Assembly (NCBI GenBank): GCA_016707115.1
Contig: JADJIH010000011.1
Location: 1 to 64,000, forward strand
Direction: 5' to 3'
Source of the DNA: Ignavibacteriales bacterium
GTDB taxonomy: Bacteria > Bacteroidota > Ignavibacteria > Ignavibacteriales > Ignavibacteriaceae
DNA length: 64,000 nucleotides
The translations under genes and the position numbers were made by a program. Positions 8,912 to 18,793 of this stretch are shown piece by piece. Below the pieces are notes generated by a model that was given only the letters and a program-made list of their open reading frames with translations, was not told the origin of the DNA and did no database searches. Numbering within the stretch: position 1 is the first letter of the stretch; every line of letters begins with the position of its first letter.

Positions 8912-9688
8912 ATGCTTAAAAACACTTTTATAAGATTATCAAAAATTCAGCAAGAAGTTTTGGAAGTTCTTTGTCATAGAAATATTATGACAATTGATAG
9001 AATGAACATGGCATCAATCATAGATAGAAATGTTGCGCCTAATACTCGCTACTTTCTCACCAATAATAAACTAATTACAAGAAAAGATAAAACGAAATCA
9101 ATAACGACAAAAGGAAATGGATACATAATTTCAGCAAAAGGTTTGCAAGTCCTAAACGAGAATAGAAAAATAGGCAGAAGAGGCACATCAAGTATTTTAC
9201 TGAAAGAAAAAAAATGTGAAAGATGTAAAATAGTAAAACCTATTTCTTCTTTTGTTTCAATCTACGGTTTTGCAAATTCTCGTGGCAAATATTGTCATGA
9301 TTGTTTTTTGTCCATTCAGCAAGAACATGCTTTTTCATTAATGGAAGGAAGAAATTTTTGTCTCTACTGCGGTAAGATAATTTATAAAGCATATGATTGG
9401 ACAAAAGATAGTAAATCAGTAAAAACATATCTTCATAGGGACCATATGAATCCTCTTTCTCTTGGTGGCGAAGATAATGATCATAATACAGTTTATTGTT
9501 GTACAAGTTGTAATGTCAAGAAGGGGAATAAAACTTTTATTGAATGGTTGAAACTGCTTAATCTAAATTATTCTAAATTGTCTAGGGAAGTATATATCCA
9601 AAAGCAGAAACATATACCTGAGGATTTTAAACCTTCCCCCACAGAAATAGTTCTCACATTAAATCCAGCCCTTCAATCAGACTTCTAA
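8912..9688 (+). CDS. HNH endonuclease-domain protein with zinc ribbons
   Basis: 258 residues. The first 85 or so look like a winged-helix segment (KIQQEVLEVLCHRNIMTI ... ISAKGLQVLNENR). Residues about 97-125 carry CERCK and KYCHDC, a zinc-binding pair, and CLYCGK follows. The HNH core is LHRDHMNPLSLGGEDNDHN then VYCCTSCNVKKGNK, with the His-Asp-His and the closing CxxC in place. Such proteins cut or nick DNA; they occur as homing enzymes, in defence and as phage genes. No restriction methylase or intron borders are visible nearby. Its stop overlaps by four bases the stop of the convergent DUF1684 gene. Confidence 0.78.
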   Translation: MLKNTFIRLSKIQQEVLEVLCHRNIMTIDRMNMASIIDRNVAPNTRYFLTNNKLITRKDKTKSITTKGNGYIISAKGLQVLNENRKIGRRGTSSILLKEKKCERCKIVKPISSFVSIYGFANSRGKYCHDCFLSIQQEHAFSLMEGRNFCLYCGKIIYKAYDWTKDSKSVKTYLHRDHMNPLSLGGEDNDHNTVYCCTSCNVKKGNKTFIEWLKLLNLNYSKLSREVYIQKQKHIPEDFKPSPTEIVLTLNPALQSDF

Positions 9689-10576
9689 TGTCCATAAACT
9701 TTTTCCCCTGCTTCTATTTTTAGCTTAAGATAATTTTGTAACGGTGGCAAAGGACACGTTGCATATTTTGTAAATACACACGGCGGGTTGTATGCTTTAT
9801 TAAAATCTAAAAGTATTGTTCCTGTTGAGTCCGGTTTGTTAACATACATAAATCTTCCGCCGCCGTAAGTTTCTTCCCCGCTTGTTTGGTCTGCAATAAT
9901 AAGAAATAATTTATCTCCGCCCTCATCAACGGCATCGATTCTGTGTGTTTTGCCATCACGTTCAAACACAACTGCGCCTGGTGGATTTTTCTTTACTTAT
10001 TTGTCCAAGTACATTCGGTACATCAATTTCTTTAACAGGATTATATGCTTCAAACTTTGCTGTTATCTTCCAGCTTTCATCAATAGGAAATCTTTCAACT
10101 CCCTTAAAGTTTTTTACAAGATCAGAATTCAAATCACGAAAACGAATTCCATACAAAGTATCTCTTACAATCAAATTAAATTTTACAGAACCAATTTGTA
10201 AAACCGTTACATCATTTTTTTGATCATCAACTAAAACAATTTCTTTAACAGACATATCGCCAAGCATAACATCAACACCATCTAGTGCTCTAAATGTTAC
10301 AACGGAATCCTCAAAAATAAATGAGCCGATATGTTCCGGCAGCTTTGATGATTCAACAACAATATCATTATCTTTTGCAGATCCAAAAGTACTTTCACCC
10401 TGCTTTAACCAGAATCTGCCAACTAGATTAAGCCAGCCGTCATCAGCTTTTAACCTATTAACTCGTTTTGCACCCCATTCGTTAATTTCTTTAACATAGT
10501 TTGGATCAGCAGTTGGTTTTTGTGTGCAGGCTATTATAAGAATCAATAACGAATAAATTATAAAACTTTTTAACAC
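9685..10576 (-). CDS. DUF1684 lipoprotein (frameshifted)
   Basis: Two open pieces, 9962-10576 and 9685-9969, form one protein of about 296 residues. It opens with a lipoprotein leader (LLILIIACTQ) and continues through DDGWLNLVGRFWLKQGES, RDLNS, the C-terminal YGGGRFMYVNKP and NPPCVFTKYATCPLPP, all hallmarks of DUF1684. The frame changes near 9972 within the IxKEKSTRR region, after which the normal sequence resumes (FERDGKTHRIDA), so a single-base indel is the simplest cause. Function of DUF1684 is unknown. A fragment of a second member lies at 8634-8720. Confidence 0.82.
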
Positions 10577-10628
10577 ATAAACTCCAAATGATTTATTATC
10601 TTAAAATTATTAATACTAAACCATAATA

Positions 10629-11825
10629 CTATTGGTCCAACGGAAAAACTACTTTAAATTTTGTACCGTTTTTAGACTCAACAGTTAAGGTACCGCTTAG
10701 CTGCTGGGTAAGCATATTTATCAATTGTAACCCCATACCTTTTGCTTCATTAATATTAAAATTATTTGAAACACCAACACCGTCATCGGCAATTTCAATT
10801 ACTGCCTCTTCATTTGTTTTTTTTAGGCTAACATAAATGTTTCCATGTTTATGATTGGGAAAAGCATACTTAAGAGAGTTTGTTAAAATTTCATTTACTA
10901 TTAAACCAACTGAAGAAGCTGTTCTGGGTGATGTTTCTATACTATCAAAAGATGATTTAATTTCAATTCTGATTGCATCCTCTAAATAAGATTCTGCAAG
11001 TGAATTGGTTATTTGATTTAAGTATTCGCCCAGATCTATTTTCTGGGATATGCCGCTTATATTTAGCAAAGAATACATTTTGGAAAGTGTTCCAATTCTC
11101 ATCTCCAGATTTTCTAATATTTTGCTTGCTTCCTTGTTGTCCAGTTTTTCCCGCTCAAGATACATTAGTGACTTAATTAAATTAAAACTGTTCTTTACAC
11201 GATGCAGAAGCTCACGATGCAATGCTTCTTTTTCCATTGCGGCATTTTTTAATATTTGCTCGGCCCTTTTTCGATCCGTAATATCCTTAACATATCCCCA
11301 GAATTCAACAAGATTATCTTTATCATCAAATACGCCAATAATGTTTTCTAAAGTTTGAATGTGTTTTCCGGATTTTGTAATAATTTCGCCCTCATAGTTT
11401 GTTAATTTTTTTTCTTTCCTGATTAGATTTAAAAAATCAATTCTTTGCTGAGATTGAGAATAATGAGAAACCGGATCTGATTTTAAAAGTTCTTCAATAC
11501 TTTCATATTCCATCATATTAACATAAGCCTGGTTGCATGTTTTTAGGCCGCTTTCTGGAGTAGATAGAAAAACCCCGCTTAAATCTTCTTCAAAAAAGCG
11601 ACGATATTTTTCTTCACTCTCTTGCGTTTTCTTCTTTTCGGCTTCAAGATCTTCCAGTATATTAAGTAATGCTACTGATTTGTCTTTTAAAAAATTCTCG
11701 CTTTTTTCAAGCTCAATTATCTTTTCTTTAAGCAATGGATAATAGCTCTTTACAGAAGATTTCTCCTCAAATCCCAAAAATTTACTTCTAATTTCTGCAA
11801 GGTTTTTTTCTATATCAGAGTGCAT
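10629..11825 (-). CDS. PAS-domain sensor histidine kinase, HisKA_2 type
   Basis: 398 residues: an N-terminal coiled coil (about 1-75), one PAS/PAC domain (about 80-195, with FEEDLSGVFLSTPE and WGYVKDITDRKRAE) and a HisKA_2 kinase core. The phospho-acceptor region is LHRELLHRVKNSFNLIKSL; the ATP-binding domain shows NEILTNSLKYAF, ADDGVG and GMGLQLI. No membrane segment, so it is probably cytosolic. A GAGGAG site precedes the ATG. The start overlaps the end of the alcohol dehydrogenase gene by 11 bases, making this the last gene of a three-gene operon whose first product carries a receiver domain, the likely phosphorylation partner. Confidence 0.87.
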   Translation of the reverse strand: MHSDIEKNLAEIRSKFLGFEEKSSVKSYYPLLKEKIIELEKSENFLKDKSVALLNILEDLEAEKKKTQESEEKYRRFFEEDLSGVFLSTPESGLKTCNQAYVNMMEYESIEELLKSDPVSHYSQSQQRIDFLNLIRKEKKLTNYEGEIITKSGKHIQTLENIIGVFDDKDNLVEFWGYVKDITDRKRAEQILKNAAMEKEALHRELLHRVKNSFNLIKSLMYLEREKLDNKEASKILENLEMRIGTLSKMYSLLNISGISQKIDLGEYLNQITNSLAESYLEDAIRIEIKSSFDSIETSPRTASSVGLIVNEILTNSLKYAFPNHKHGNIYVSLKKTNEEAVIEIADDGVGVSNNFNINEAKGMGLQLINMLTQQLSGTLTVESKNGTKFKVVFPLDQ

Positions 11826-12978
11826 TTCGGTAACACTCCTCTATTGATTTTAAACTTACCAATTTAGGATTTGTTGCTAAGCAGCCATCCATAAGTGCTT
11901 TTTGCGATAACATCTTTATATCTTTTTTCTCAACCCCAATGTCTTTTAATGTATAATTTATTCCAATACTGTTTTTCAGTGTTCTAATTCCATTTTTTAA
12001 AATTGATTTTACTTCCTCTTGATCTTTGAATTTTACTTTAGGACTAAAAATCCTTGCAATATCTGAATATTTTTCAGGAGCAGCATCAAAATTAAAATCA
12101 ATTACTGATTCAAGCAGCAGTGAATTACATTCACCATGAGCTAAATCAAATGAACCTCCAAGGCTGTGAGCCATTGAATGAACCAGGCCCAGGCTTGCAT
12201 TTGAAAATGCAAAACCAGCTAATAGGCTTCCCATCATCATACTATTTCTATAATTCATATTATGCGGTTCAGAATATGCTCCAGGTAAATTTGCAACAAT
12301 CAATTCAATAGATTTTAAAGCGTTAATATCTGTAATTGCAGAACTTGCATTCGAAACATAAGCCTCAATAGCATGAACCAATGCATCCATTCCGGTTTCC
12401 GCAGTTAACTCTGGAGCCATTGTTGTTGTTGTTTCAGGATCAATCAATGCTATATCGGGCACAACTAATTTACTTACAATTCCAAATTTTCTTTTCTGTA
12501 AGCTATCGCTAATTATTGCAAACTGAGAAACATCTGCGCTTGTGCCGGCAGTTGTAGGAATACAGATTAATGGTAGTCCTGGTAATTTAACCTCATCAAT
12601 ACCTTCAAATTCGGTAACATTAACATTATTCGTAGATGTTATACTTATAGCCTTTGCACAATCCATTGGACTGCCACCGCCAAGAGCTAGTACAATATCA
12701 CATTTTTCATATTTTAATATTTCTGCACCTTTCATTACCTCGTTGTCTTTGGGATTTGGAGTAATTTTATCAAATAAAACATAGTCAAGGTTTGCGGATT
12801 TAAGATTCTCCTCCAGAATTTTTAACCAACCGGCATCAGCAATACCTTTATCCGTAACAAGAAATATTTTTGATGCTTGAAATCTCTTAACATACTTACT
12901 TGCTAAATGTAACGCACCTTCCCCAAAAACAAATTCCGGAACAAGAAATTTTCGCAGTTTGGAAAAGTCATTTTGCAT
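11815..12978 (-). CDS. Iron-containing (group III) alcohol dehydrogenase
   Basis: 387 residues, full length for the family. The nucleotide-binding loop is ALGGGSPMDCAKAIS, followed by PTTAGTSADVSQFA. Metal ligands are visible as the Asp and His of MDALVHAIEAY and the two His of HSMAHSLGGSFDLAHGECN. It would reduce aldehydes or oxidise alcohols with NAD(P)H; substrate unknown. AAAGGAG stands upstream of the ATG. It lies one base after the PAS protein stop and overlaps the kinase gene, so an enzyme is embedded between two signalling genes. Confidence 0.88.
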   Translation of the reverse strand: MQNDFSKLRKFLVPEFVFGEGALHLASKYVKRFQASKIFLVTDKGIADAGWLKILEENLKSANLDYVLFDKITPNPKDNEVMKGAEILKYEKCDIVLALGGGSPMDCAKAISITSTNNVNVTEFEGIDEVKLPGLPLICIPTTAGTSADVSQFAIISDSLQKRKFGIVSKLVVPDIALIDPETTTTMAPELTAETGMDALVHAIEAYVSNASSAITDINALKSIELIVANLPGAYSEPHNMNYRNSMMMGSLLAGFAFSNASLGLVHSMAHSLGGSFDLAHGECNSLLLESVIDFNFDAAPEKYSDIARIFSPKVKFKDQEEVKSILKNGIRTLKNSIGINYTLKDIGVEKKDIKMLSQKALMDGCLATNPKLVSLKSIEECYRNAL

Positions 12979-12979
12979 A

Positions 12980-15900
12980 CTATGTTAACTCCTTTAGTTT
13001 CAACTCAAGTTCCGAAATTTTATCTTTTAGTTCAATCATTTTTAATTCACGTCCAACAACAATTTTTTCAAAGCGTTCAAGTTCTTCTTTTCTTTGAAGA
13101 ATTTCTTCTTCGGCTTTTTTACGACCAGTTATATCCTGGCTTAATGCAGAAACACCGATAACTTTGCCATCAGAAATAATCGGGCTTAATGTTACTTCAT
13201 AAAACTTCAGCTCATTGTCAAGTTTATTTGAAAATCTAAACATCAACTGTTCACCAGATAATACTGCATCATATTTTGGTTTCCAGAGTTCTGTCATTTC
13301 AGGCGTGAGCATACTTAAAGCGTTCATTCCCCTTTTTAATTCAACGTTAAATGCTTTAAGAAATTCTTGTTTAAAGAAATCATTCACAAAAATAAAGTTA
13401 TGGTTATTATCTATTGACCAAATAGCTTCATTTCTGTTATTGACTAGTGAATTTAAATTTGCTTCCGAATTTCTTAAAAGTTCATCAGCCATTTTACGTT
13501 CTGTAATATCCTGTACCATACCAAGCATACGGTACGCCTTGCCATCTTTATCGTTAAATACATTTCCTGTTTCAAGCATCCACCTTATATTTCCATCGGG
13601 GTGAACAACTCTATGCTCTACCCTGTAATTTTCATTTCTTTCTATTGTAGCTTTTATTTTTTCTTCGATCATCGGAATGTCATCTGGATGTAGTCGGTTC
13701 CAGAACTCTGCCATTGTGCCTTTAAATTCTCCTGGTTTAAGACCAAACATCGGAATGACAAGTTCCGACCAGGATAATTCACCTGTAAGCATATTCCAAT
13801 CCCAGCTACCAATATTCGCTGCCTTCTGTGCAAGAGAATAACGCTCTTCGCTTATTCTTAATGCTTCTTCATATTCTTTTCGATTAGTTATATCTGTTGA
13901 TGTTCCAAGCACCCCATAAAGTTTACCTAAATCATCTATTAAAGGAATTTTATTTGTATCAAACCAAGCAATTTTATTTCCTGATTGATGCTGTGTTTCG
14001 ATAATATTTAATTTTGCCACACCACTATTCATTACCTGTTTATCGTCTGCTTGATATTTTTTGGCTTCTGTTTTTGCCCAAGGTAAATCAAAATCGGTTT
14101 TACCAATAATTTCGTCTGCATTTTTTAATCCTGCTCCAATTGCAAAGGCAAGGTTGCATCCTAAATAAGTTGAATTTATATCTTTCCAAAAAACAACACC
14201 TGGAAATTTATCAAGGACATTTTGAAGCATTTGTTGTGATTCTTTTAGAGCAATCTCAGTTTTTTTTCGCTCCGTTATATCAAGGGCTGTAAAAGTTACA
14301 CCGCCGGAAACATCACGTAAGTTTAATGGAGTCGAACTTAAAAGCACATCAATGATTTTTCCGTTTTTACACAGCCATTTTGTTTCGACAGTGCCTGTAC
14401 CAAACTGCTCTATTTGTTTATATTTTTCTTTTCCAACTAATTCAAATTCTTCAACCGTTGGATAAAGCATAAGAGCACTGTTACCTATTAGTTCATCGCG
14501 ATTATATTCAAGCATCTTACACATTGTATCGTTTACTTCTAATAAAACACGATTTGATGTCATTCCAATACCAACTGGTGCCGCTTTAAATATGCTATTT
14601 AATTTGTTTTCATTCTTTTTCAATACCTCTTCAGAAAGTTTTCTTTCATTTATATCAGAATGTGAGCCTGATATTCGTAATGCTTTTCCATCGCTATCTT
14701 TTTCGGCAACTTTACCTCGCGCAAGAATCCAGCAATAACTCCCATCTTTTTTTCTTAATCTAAATTCAACAGAAAAAGGATTTAACATCTCAATTGCTGA
14801 AAGAATGGTAGTCTCAGACTTAATTAAATCATCAGGATGTAAAAACTCTTTCCATTTTTCATAACTAGGTTTAAACTCATTTGGTTTGTAACCAAGCATT
14901 GTATAATAACGCGGACTGAAATAAACCGCCCCGGTTTTTAAATTCCAATCCCAAATTCCATCGGAGTTTCCTTCAAGTGCATATCTTAGTCTTTCCTCGC
15001 TTAGCTTTAAGCTTTCTTCTATTTGTCTATGTTCATCAATATCAAGATGAATTCCCAATGCTCTAACAGGTTTTCCTTCTTCATCTCTTTCTGATATTTT
15101 TCCCCAATTTAATATCCATTTATAATTTCCGTTTTTACATTTTAATCTATGCTGAACTTTATAGAATTCTGTTAGCCCTTGTTCATGTCTTGCTGCTTCG
15201 TTTAATGCTGTCTCTATATCATCCGGATGGATATTTGATTTCCAGAAATCAAGATCGTTCTTCATTTCAGCAGGATCATAACCAAGCATCATCGCCCAGT
15301 GATCACTTCTGTTAACAATTCCTGTTTTAAAGTTTTGGTCCCACAGCCCAATTTGTGCTCCTTCTAAAGCAAGGTTTAATGTTTTTTCACTATCCCTAAG
15401 TGCTTTTTCGGATAAAAGCCGTCGTGTTATATCTCTGGTTACACCAATAATTCCAATTGGATTATTTTCCTTATCCAAAAGAAATCTTGCTCTTATTTCA
15501 GTAAGAAAAACTGTTCGGTCTTTTTTTATCTGTTCCAGTTCAAACGTAACACTATTATCTTCTTTTTTATTTTTGATATATGAACTTATTTCTTCCGATA
15601 AAATATTAAAAACTTTTTGTGATGATTCTTCGGTAAGAAAATCCTGAAGATTGAGTTTCAGCATTTCATCTACTGTATATCCATGCATTTTTTCTATTGA
15701 TGGACTTACATATGTAAATCGAAAGTTCATATCCATAGTCCAGATAACATCATCGATTTGTTTTTCCAGAGTCTGAAATTTTCGATCACTTTCTAAAAGT
15801 TTATTTTCACTTTCAAGTCTTAACCGATGTGCATCAAAAAGTTTAAACGCCATTTTTATAGATGCCATTAAAACAGTTTCTCCGCTGTTTTTAACAACAT

Positions 15901-16213
15901 AGCCGTAGGAAGTTATTTTTTCGGTTTTTTCAACTATTTCTTTTTCGGTATGATTGGAGAGAAAAACGATTGGTACGTCTTGGTTTTTAAGAATTATCTG
16001 GGCGGCTTCAGTTCCATCCATTCCTTTGCCCAAATCAATATCCATTAGGATCAAATCAAGATTGGAATTCTCTGAAGCTATCTTAATTGCTTCGTTTCCA
16101 TTTCCGGCAATTATAACACTGTAGCCGTTTTTTTTGAGAGTGTTTGCTTCGGCCATCGCAATAATCGCCATATCTTCAACAAGAAGAATGGTTTTCTTAG
16201 ATTCTGAAATCAT
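12980..16213 (-). CDS. Response-regulator receiver with seven PAS domains
   Basis: About 1077 residues from the ATG at 16213, chosen over 16258 because GGGAGAAATA precedes it and the receiver follows at once (TILLVEDMAIIA). The receiver has its phospho-Asp in LILMDIDLGKGMDG and FLSNHT. Seven PAS modules follow, each starting with a helix such as SEERLRYALEG or SEERYSLAQKA and most ending in a DITERK-like tail. The protein ends in a coiled coil (RELKMIELKDKISELELKL) with no kinase or output domain, unusual for such a large sensor. It probably passes signals to the HisKA_2 kinase encoded two genes downstream. Tryptophan-rich PAS cores (GLWDQN, GIWDWN, GSWDWN) recur, suggesting internal duplication. 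Confidence 0.88.
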   Translation of the reverse strand: MISESKKTILLVEDMAIIAMAEANTLKKNGYSVIIAGNGNEAIKIASENSNLDLILMDIDLGKGMDGTEAAQIILKNQDVPIVFLSNHTEKEIVEKTEKITSYGYVVKNSGETVLMASIKMAFKLFDAHRLRLESENKLLESDRKFQTLEKQIDDVIWTMDMNFRFTYVSPSIEKMHGYTVDEMLKLNLQDFLTEESSQKVFNILSEEISSYIKNKKEDNSVTFELEQIKKDRTVFLTEIRARFLLDKENNPIGIIGVTRDITRRLLSEKALRDSEKTLNLALEGAQIGLWDQNFKTGIVNRSDHWAMMLGYDPAEMKNDLDFWKSNIHPDDIETALNEAARHEQGLTEFYKVQHRLKCKNGNYKWILNWGKISERDEEGKPVRALGIHLDIDEHRQIEESLKLSEERLRYALEGNSDGIWDWNLKTGAVYFSPRYYTMLGYKPNEFKPSYEKWKEFLHPDDLIKSETTILSAIEMLNPFSVEFRLRKKDGSYCWILARGKVAEKDSDGKALRISGSHSDINERKLSEEVLKKNENKLNSIFKAAPVGIGMTSNRVLLEVNDTMCKMLEYNRDELIGNSALMLYPTVEEFELVGKEKYKQIEQFGTGTVETKWLCKNGKIIDVLLSSTPLNLRDVSGGVTFTALDITERKKTEIALKESQQMLQNVLDKFPGVVFWKDINSTYLGCNLAFAIGAGLKNADEIIGKTDFDLPWAKTEAKKYQADDKQVMNSGVAKLNIIETQHQSGNKIAWFDTNKIPLIDDLGKLYGVLGTSTDITNRKEYEEALRISEERYSLAQKAANIGSWDWNMLTGELSWSELVIPMFGLKPGEFKGTMAEFWNRLHPDDIPMIEEKIKATIERNENYRVEHRVVHPDGNIRWMLETGNVFNDKDGKAYRMLGMVQDITERKMADELLRNSEANLNSLVNNRNEAIWSIDNNHNFIFVNDFFKQEFLKAFNVELKRGMNALSMLTPEMTELWKPKYDAVLSGEQLMFRFSNKLDNELKFYEVTLSPIISDGKVIGVSALSQDITGRKKAEEEILQRKEELERFEKIVVGRELKMIELKDKISELELKLKELT

Positions 16214-16402
16214 TATTTCTCCCTGATGTTTGAGAGTAATGCCTTTTTCCCCATTCATTTTTTCTAAAACTAAATATTATAAAACAAATCAATATTTTTG
16301 TTAACAAAGTGTTTTATTATTATCGATTTAAATGTGTAAATAATTAAGACAAATATCCATGATTTTTCATTTTTTAATTAAAAAAGATTGTTTGGCTGAT
16401 TT

Positions 16403-17863
16403 ATGAATAAAATTTTTGAAATTTTAAAAAATAATTTTGGTTACGATGAATTCCGTGGTGAGCAGGAATCGATTATAAAAAGAATTGTTGATGAACAAAA
16501 ACATTCCCTTGTTCTAATGCCAACTGGCAGCGGTAAGTCATTGTGTTATCAAATTCCAGCTCTTTATTTTGATAACAGTACAATTGTAATAAGTCCGCTT
16601 ATAGCACTAATGCAGGATCAGGTTGATGTTTTGCGAAAGAAAAATATTCCAGCAGCATTTATCAACTCAACCCTATCAAAACAAGAAAGAGAAAAAAGAC
16701 TGAATGATTTTGTGAACGGCAAAATTAAACTGCTTTACGTAACTCCGGAAAGATTTCGCAAACCTGATTTTATTGAACAGATAAAAAGAATTAAAATAGA
16801 TTTGCTTGCTGTTGATGAAGCACATTGTATTTCTGAGTGGGGGCATGATTTTCGTCCTGATTACTCCCGCATTGGTGAGTTCAGAGAATTAATGGGCAAT
16901 CCGCTTACAATTGCTCTAACGGCAACAGCAACACACAATGTTCAGGAAGACATAATTAAAAAACTTCACCTCGACAAAGAAGAAATTAAAATTTTCCACC
17001 AAGGGATTGAACGCCCAAATTTAAGATTAGAAGCTGTTGATGTATTTGATGACAAAGAAAAACTTAAAGAAATAATTTCTACACTTGAAAAGTATGATGG
17101 ATGCGGAATAATTTATTTTTCCTTAATCAAAACCCTGGAAAGATTTTCCGAAATCCTGGGCGATAAAGGATTTAGGCATGGGGTTTATCACGGCAAGCTG
17201 GAAGACAGACAAAGAAAAGGTATGCAGCGTGATTTTCTTAACGGAAAACAAAAACTAATCCTGGCAACAAATGCCTTTGGAATGGGAATAGATAAAGCAG
17301 ATATCAGATTTGTTATTCATGCAGAAGTTCCATCATCAATAGAATCTTATTATCAGGAAATAGGACGAGCCGGAAGAGACGGTAATGACTCACTTTGCCT
17401 TTTGCTTTACAATCAGGAAGATCTTTACACGCAAATGGAATTTATTAAATGGTCCAACCCGGATGCAAATTTTTATTCCGCAATGTATGATATTTTAAAA
17501 CGGGAAACGGGATTAATTAATTCCAGTGGAGTTGATTACATCAGGGAACAAATAAGTTTTAAAAATAAAAGTGATTTTCGAGTTGAGACTGCTCTTGCTA
17601 TGTTAGATCGTTACGGTGTTACAGAAGGCGATGTTGAAAAACAAAATTTGCAAATCGTTAGTGAACTTCCTGATATTTTACAGGATGAAGAACATCTAAA
17701 AGAAAAGCTTTTAAATGATAATAAAAAACTTCTTTCTGTAGTAAATTATTTTAGAGGTGAAAAATGCCGCAGAGTTTTTATTTCGGATTATTTTGGTTTC
17801 CCTGGTGAACAGCCTTGCGGTAATTGTGATAACTGCACAATAAATGGCAATGCAAAGATTTAA
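16403..17863 (+). CDS. recQ: RecQ-family ATP-dependent DNA helicase
   Basis: 486 residues. Helicase motifs are complete: FRGEQESII (motif 0), MPTGSGKSLCYQIPA (Walker A), LLAVDEAHCISEWGHDFRP (DEAH and the aromatic-rich loop), ALTATAT (III), NAFGMGIDKADIRFVIH (V) and YYQEIGRAGRDG (VI). The zinc-binding part ends the protein (KCRRVF, then CGNCDNC). The winged-helix RQC and HRDC domains of E. coli RecQ are absent, so this is a short form. It unwinds DNA from the 3' side in repair and recombination. Confidence 0.9.
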   Translation: MNKIFEILKNNFGYDEFRGEQESIIKRIVDEQKHSLVLMPTGSGKSLCYQIPALYFDNSTIVISPLIALMQDQVDVLRKKNIPAAFINSTLSKQEREKRLNDFVNGKIKLLYVTPERFRKPDFIEQIKRIKIDLLAVDEAHCISEWGHDFRPDYSRIGEFRELMGNPLTIALTATATHNVQEDIIKKLHLDKEEIKIFHQGIERPNLRLEAVDVFDDKEKLKEIISTLEKYDGCGIIYFSLIKTLERFSEILGDKGFRHGVYHGKLEDRQRKGMQRDFLNGKQKLILATNAFGMGIDKADIRFVIHAEVPSSIESYYQEIGRAGRDGNDSLCLLLYNQEDLYTQMEFIKWSNPDANFYSAMYDILKRETGLINSSGVDYIREQISFKNKSDFRVETALAMLDRYGVTEGDVEKQNLQIVSELPDILQDEEHLKEKLLNDNKKLLSVVNYFRGEKCRRVFISDYFGFPGEQPCGNCDNCTINGNAKI

Positions 17864-17912
17864 AGAAGCACGCTTACGTTAATGTTTCTGTATTTTTTTA
17901 TTAAAGATTTTT

Positions 17913-17984
17913 TTGTCATTCCCGTGAAAACGGGAATCTATCTCAATAAAACAAAATAGATTTCCGCTTTCGTGGGAATGACAA
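17913..17984. repeat. Palindromic intergenic repeat, TTGTCATTCCC type
   Basis: TTGTCATTCCCGTGAAAACG and its imperfect inverse TTTCGTGGGAATGACAA enclose GGGAATCTAT and ATAGATTTCC. It fills the gap between the convergent recQ and msrA genes and could act as a two-way terminator. Confidence 0.75.
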
Positions 17985-18007
17985 TTTTTGCTCGTCTTTG
18001 TTTAATT

Positions 18008-18664
18008 CTACTTCTTCAACTTTTCTTTAAATATTTTTTCAAACTTTTCTACTTTGGGTGTAATAACATATGCACAGTAACCCTGGTTTGGATTGTTCTC
18101 ATAATACTCCTGATGATAATCTTCCGCAGGATAAAAATTTTCAGACTTAGATATCTCTGTTACAATTGGTTTATCCCAGATTTTTTCATCGGTTAACTTG
18201 TTTAAATAAAATTCTGCTTTTTGTTTTTGTTCTTCGTTGTGATAAAAGATTACAGATCGATATTGTGTTCCAACATCATTTCCTTGTTTGTTTAGAGTTG
18301 TTGGATCGTGAGTTTTCCAGAATATTTCCAAAAGTTCATCATAAGTAACTACAGCAGGATCAAAAGTTATTTGTGTGCATTCTGCGTGTCCTGTGGTTCC
18401 ATCGCAAACCTCTTTGTAGGTAGGATTTTTAACGCTTCCTCCAGAGTATCCTGAAACAACTGAGCTAACTCCGTTTACTCTTTCAAAAATTGCCTCTGTG
18501 CACCAGAAGCAACCGGAACCAAATGTTGCAATTTCTAATTTTGGATTCTTATCATTCATAATATTTTTCATTTCTTGTTTTGCTTCAGATTTACTTTCAT
18601 TACATCCGATCGAGATTATGGCTATAAGGAATAAAACAAAAGTTATGTTTAATATATTTTTCAT
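18008..18664 (-). CDS. msrA: Peptide-methionine (S)-S-oxide reductase, lipoprotein form
   Basis: The ATG at 18664 is preferred to 18757 because it gives a proper lipoprotein leader (FVLFLIAIISIGCNES). The catalytic motif is ATFGSGCFWCTEAIF, followed by GYSGGSVKNPTYKEVCDGTTGHAE, here cited as GYSGG and GTTGHAE, and NDVGTQYRS, all diagnostic for MsrA. The Cys in NQGYCAYVI is a candidate resolving residue. It reduces methionine-S-sulfoxide in proteins, here presumably outside the cytoplasm. The region upstream of the start is a repeat rather than an N-terminal extension. Confidence 0.92.
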   Translation of the reverse strand: MKNILNITFVLFLIAIISIGCNESKSEAKQEMKNIMNDKNPKLEIATFGSGCFWCTEAIFERVNGVSSVVSGYSGGSVKNPTYKEVCDGTTGHAECTQITFDPAVVTYDELLEIFWKTHDPTTLNKQGNDVGTQYRSVIFYHNEEQKQKAEFYLNKLTDEKIWDKPIVTEISKSENFYPAEDYHQEYYENNPNQGYCAYVITPKVEKFEKIFKEKLKK

Positions 18665-18687
18665 TTTCAATCTCTTATTTATTATTC

Positions 18688-18793
18688 TCAGTGGTACTGC
18701 GTGTTTTCTCAGTAAAACTCCGCGTAAGAATATTAAATCCATATCACGGAGAATCACAAAGTTTTTTACAGAGAAACATAGAGGAAAATTATT
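18688..18793. repeat. Intergenic repeat of the CACGGAGAA..CACAGAG type
   Basis: Segments TTTTCTCAGTAAAACTCCGCG, here split as TTTTCTCAGT and AACTCCGCG, CACGGAGAATCACAAAG and ACAGAGAAACATAGAGG alternate as the imperfect short repeats often seen between genes in such genomes. It lies between the msrA start and the end of the next gene and overlaps the latter by a few bases. Confidence 0.45.

Noticed and set aside
8912..9688. HNH gene as part of a restriction or homing system
   Set aside because: No methylase, intron or intein border is visible, so only the domain is claimed.
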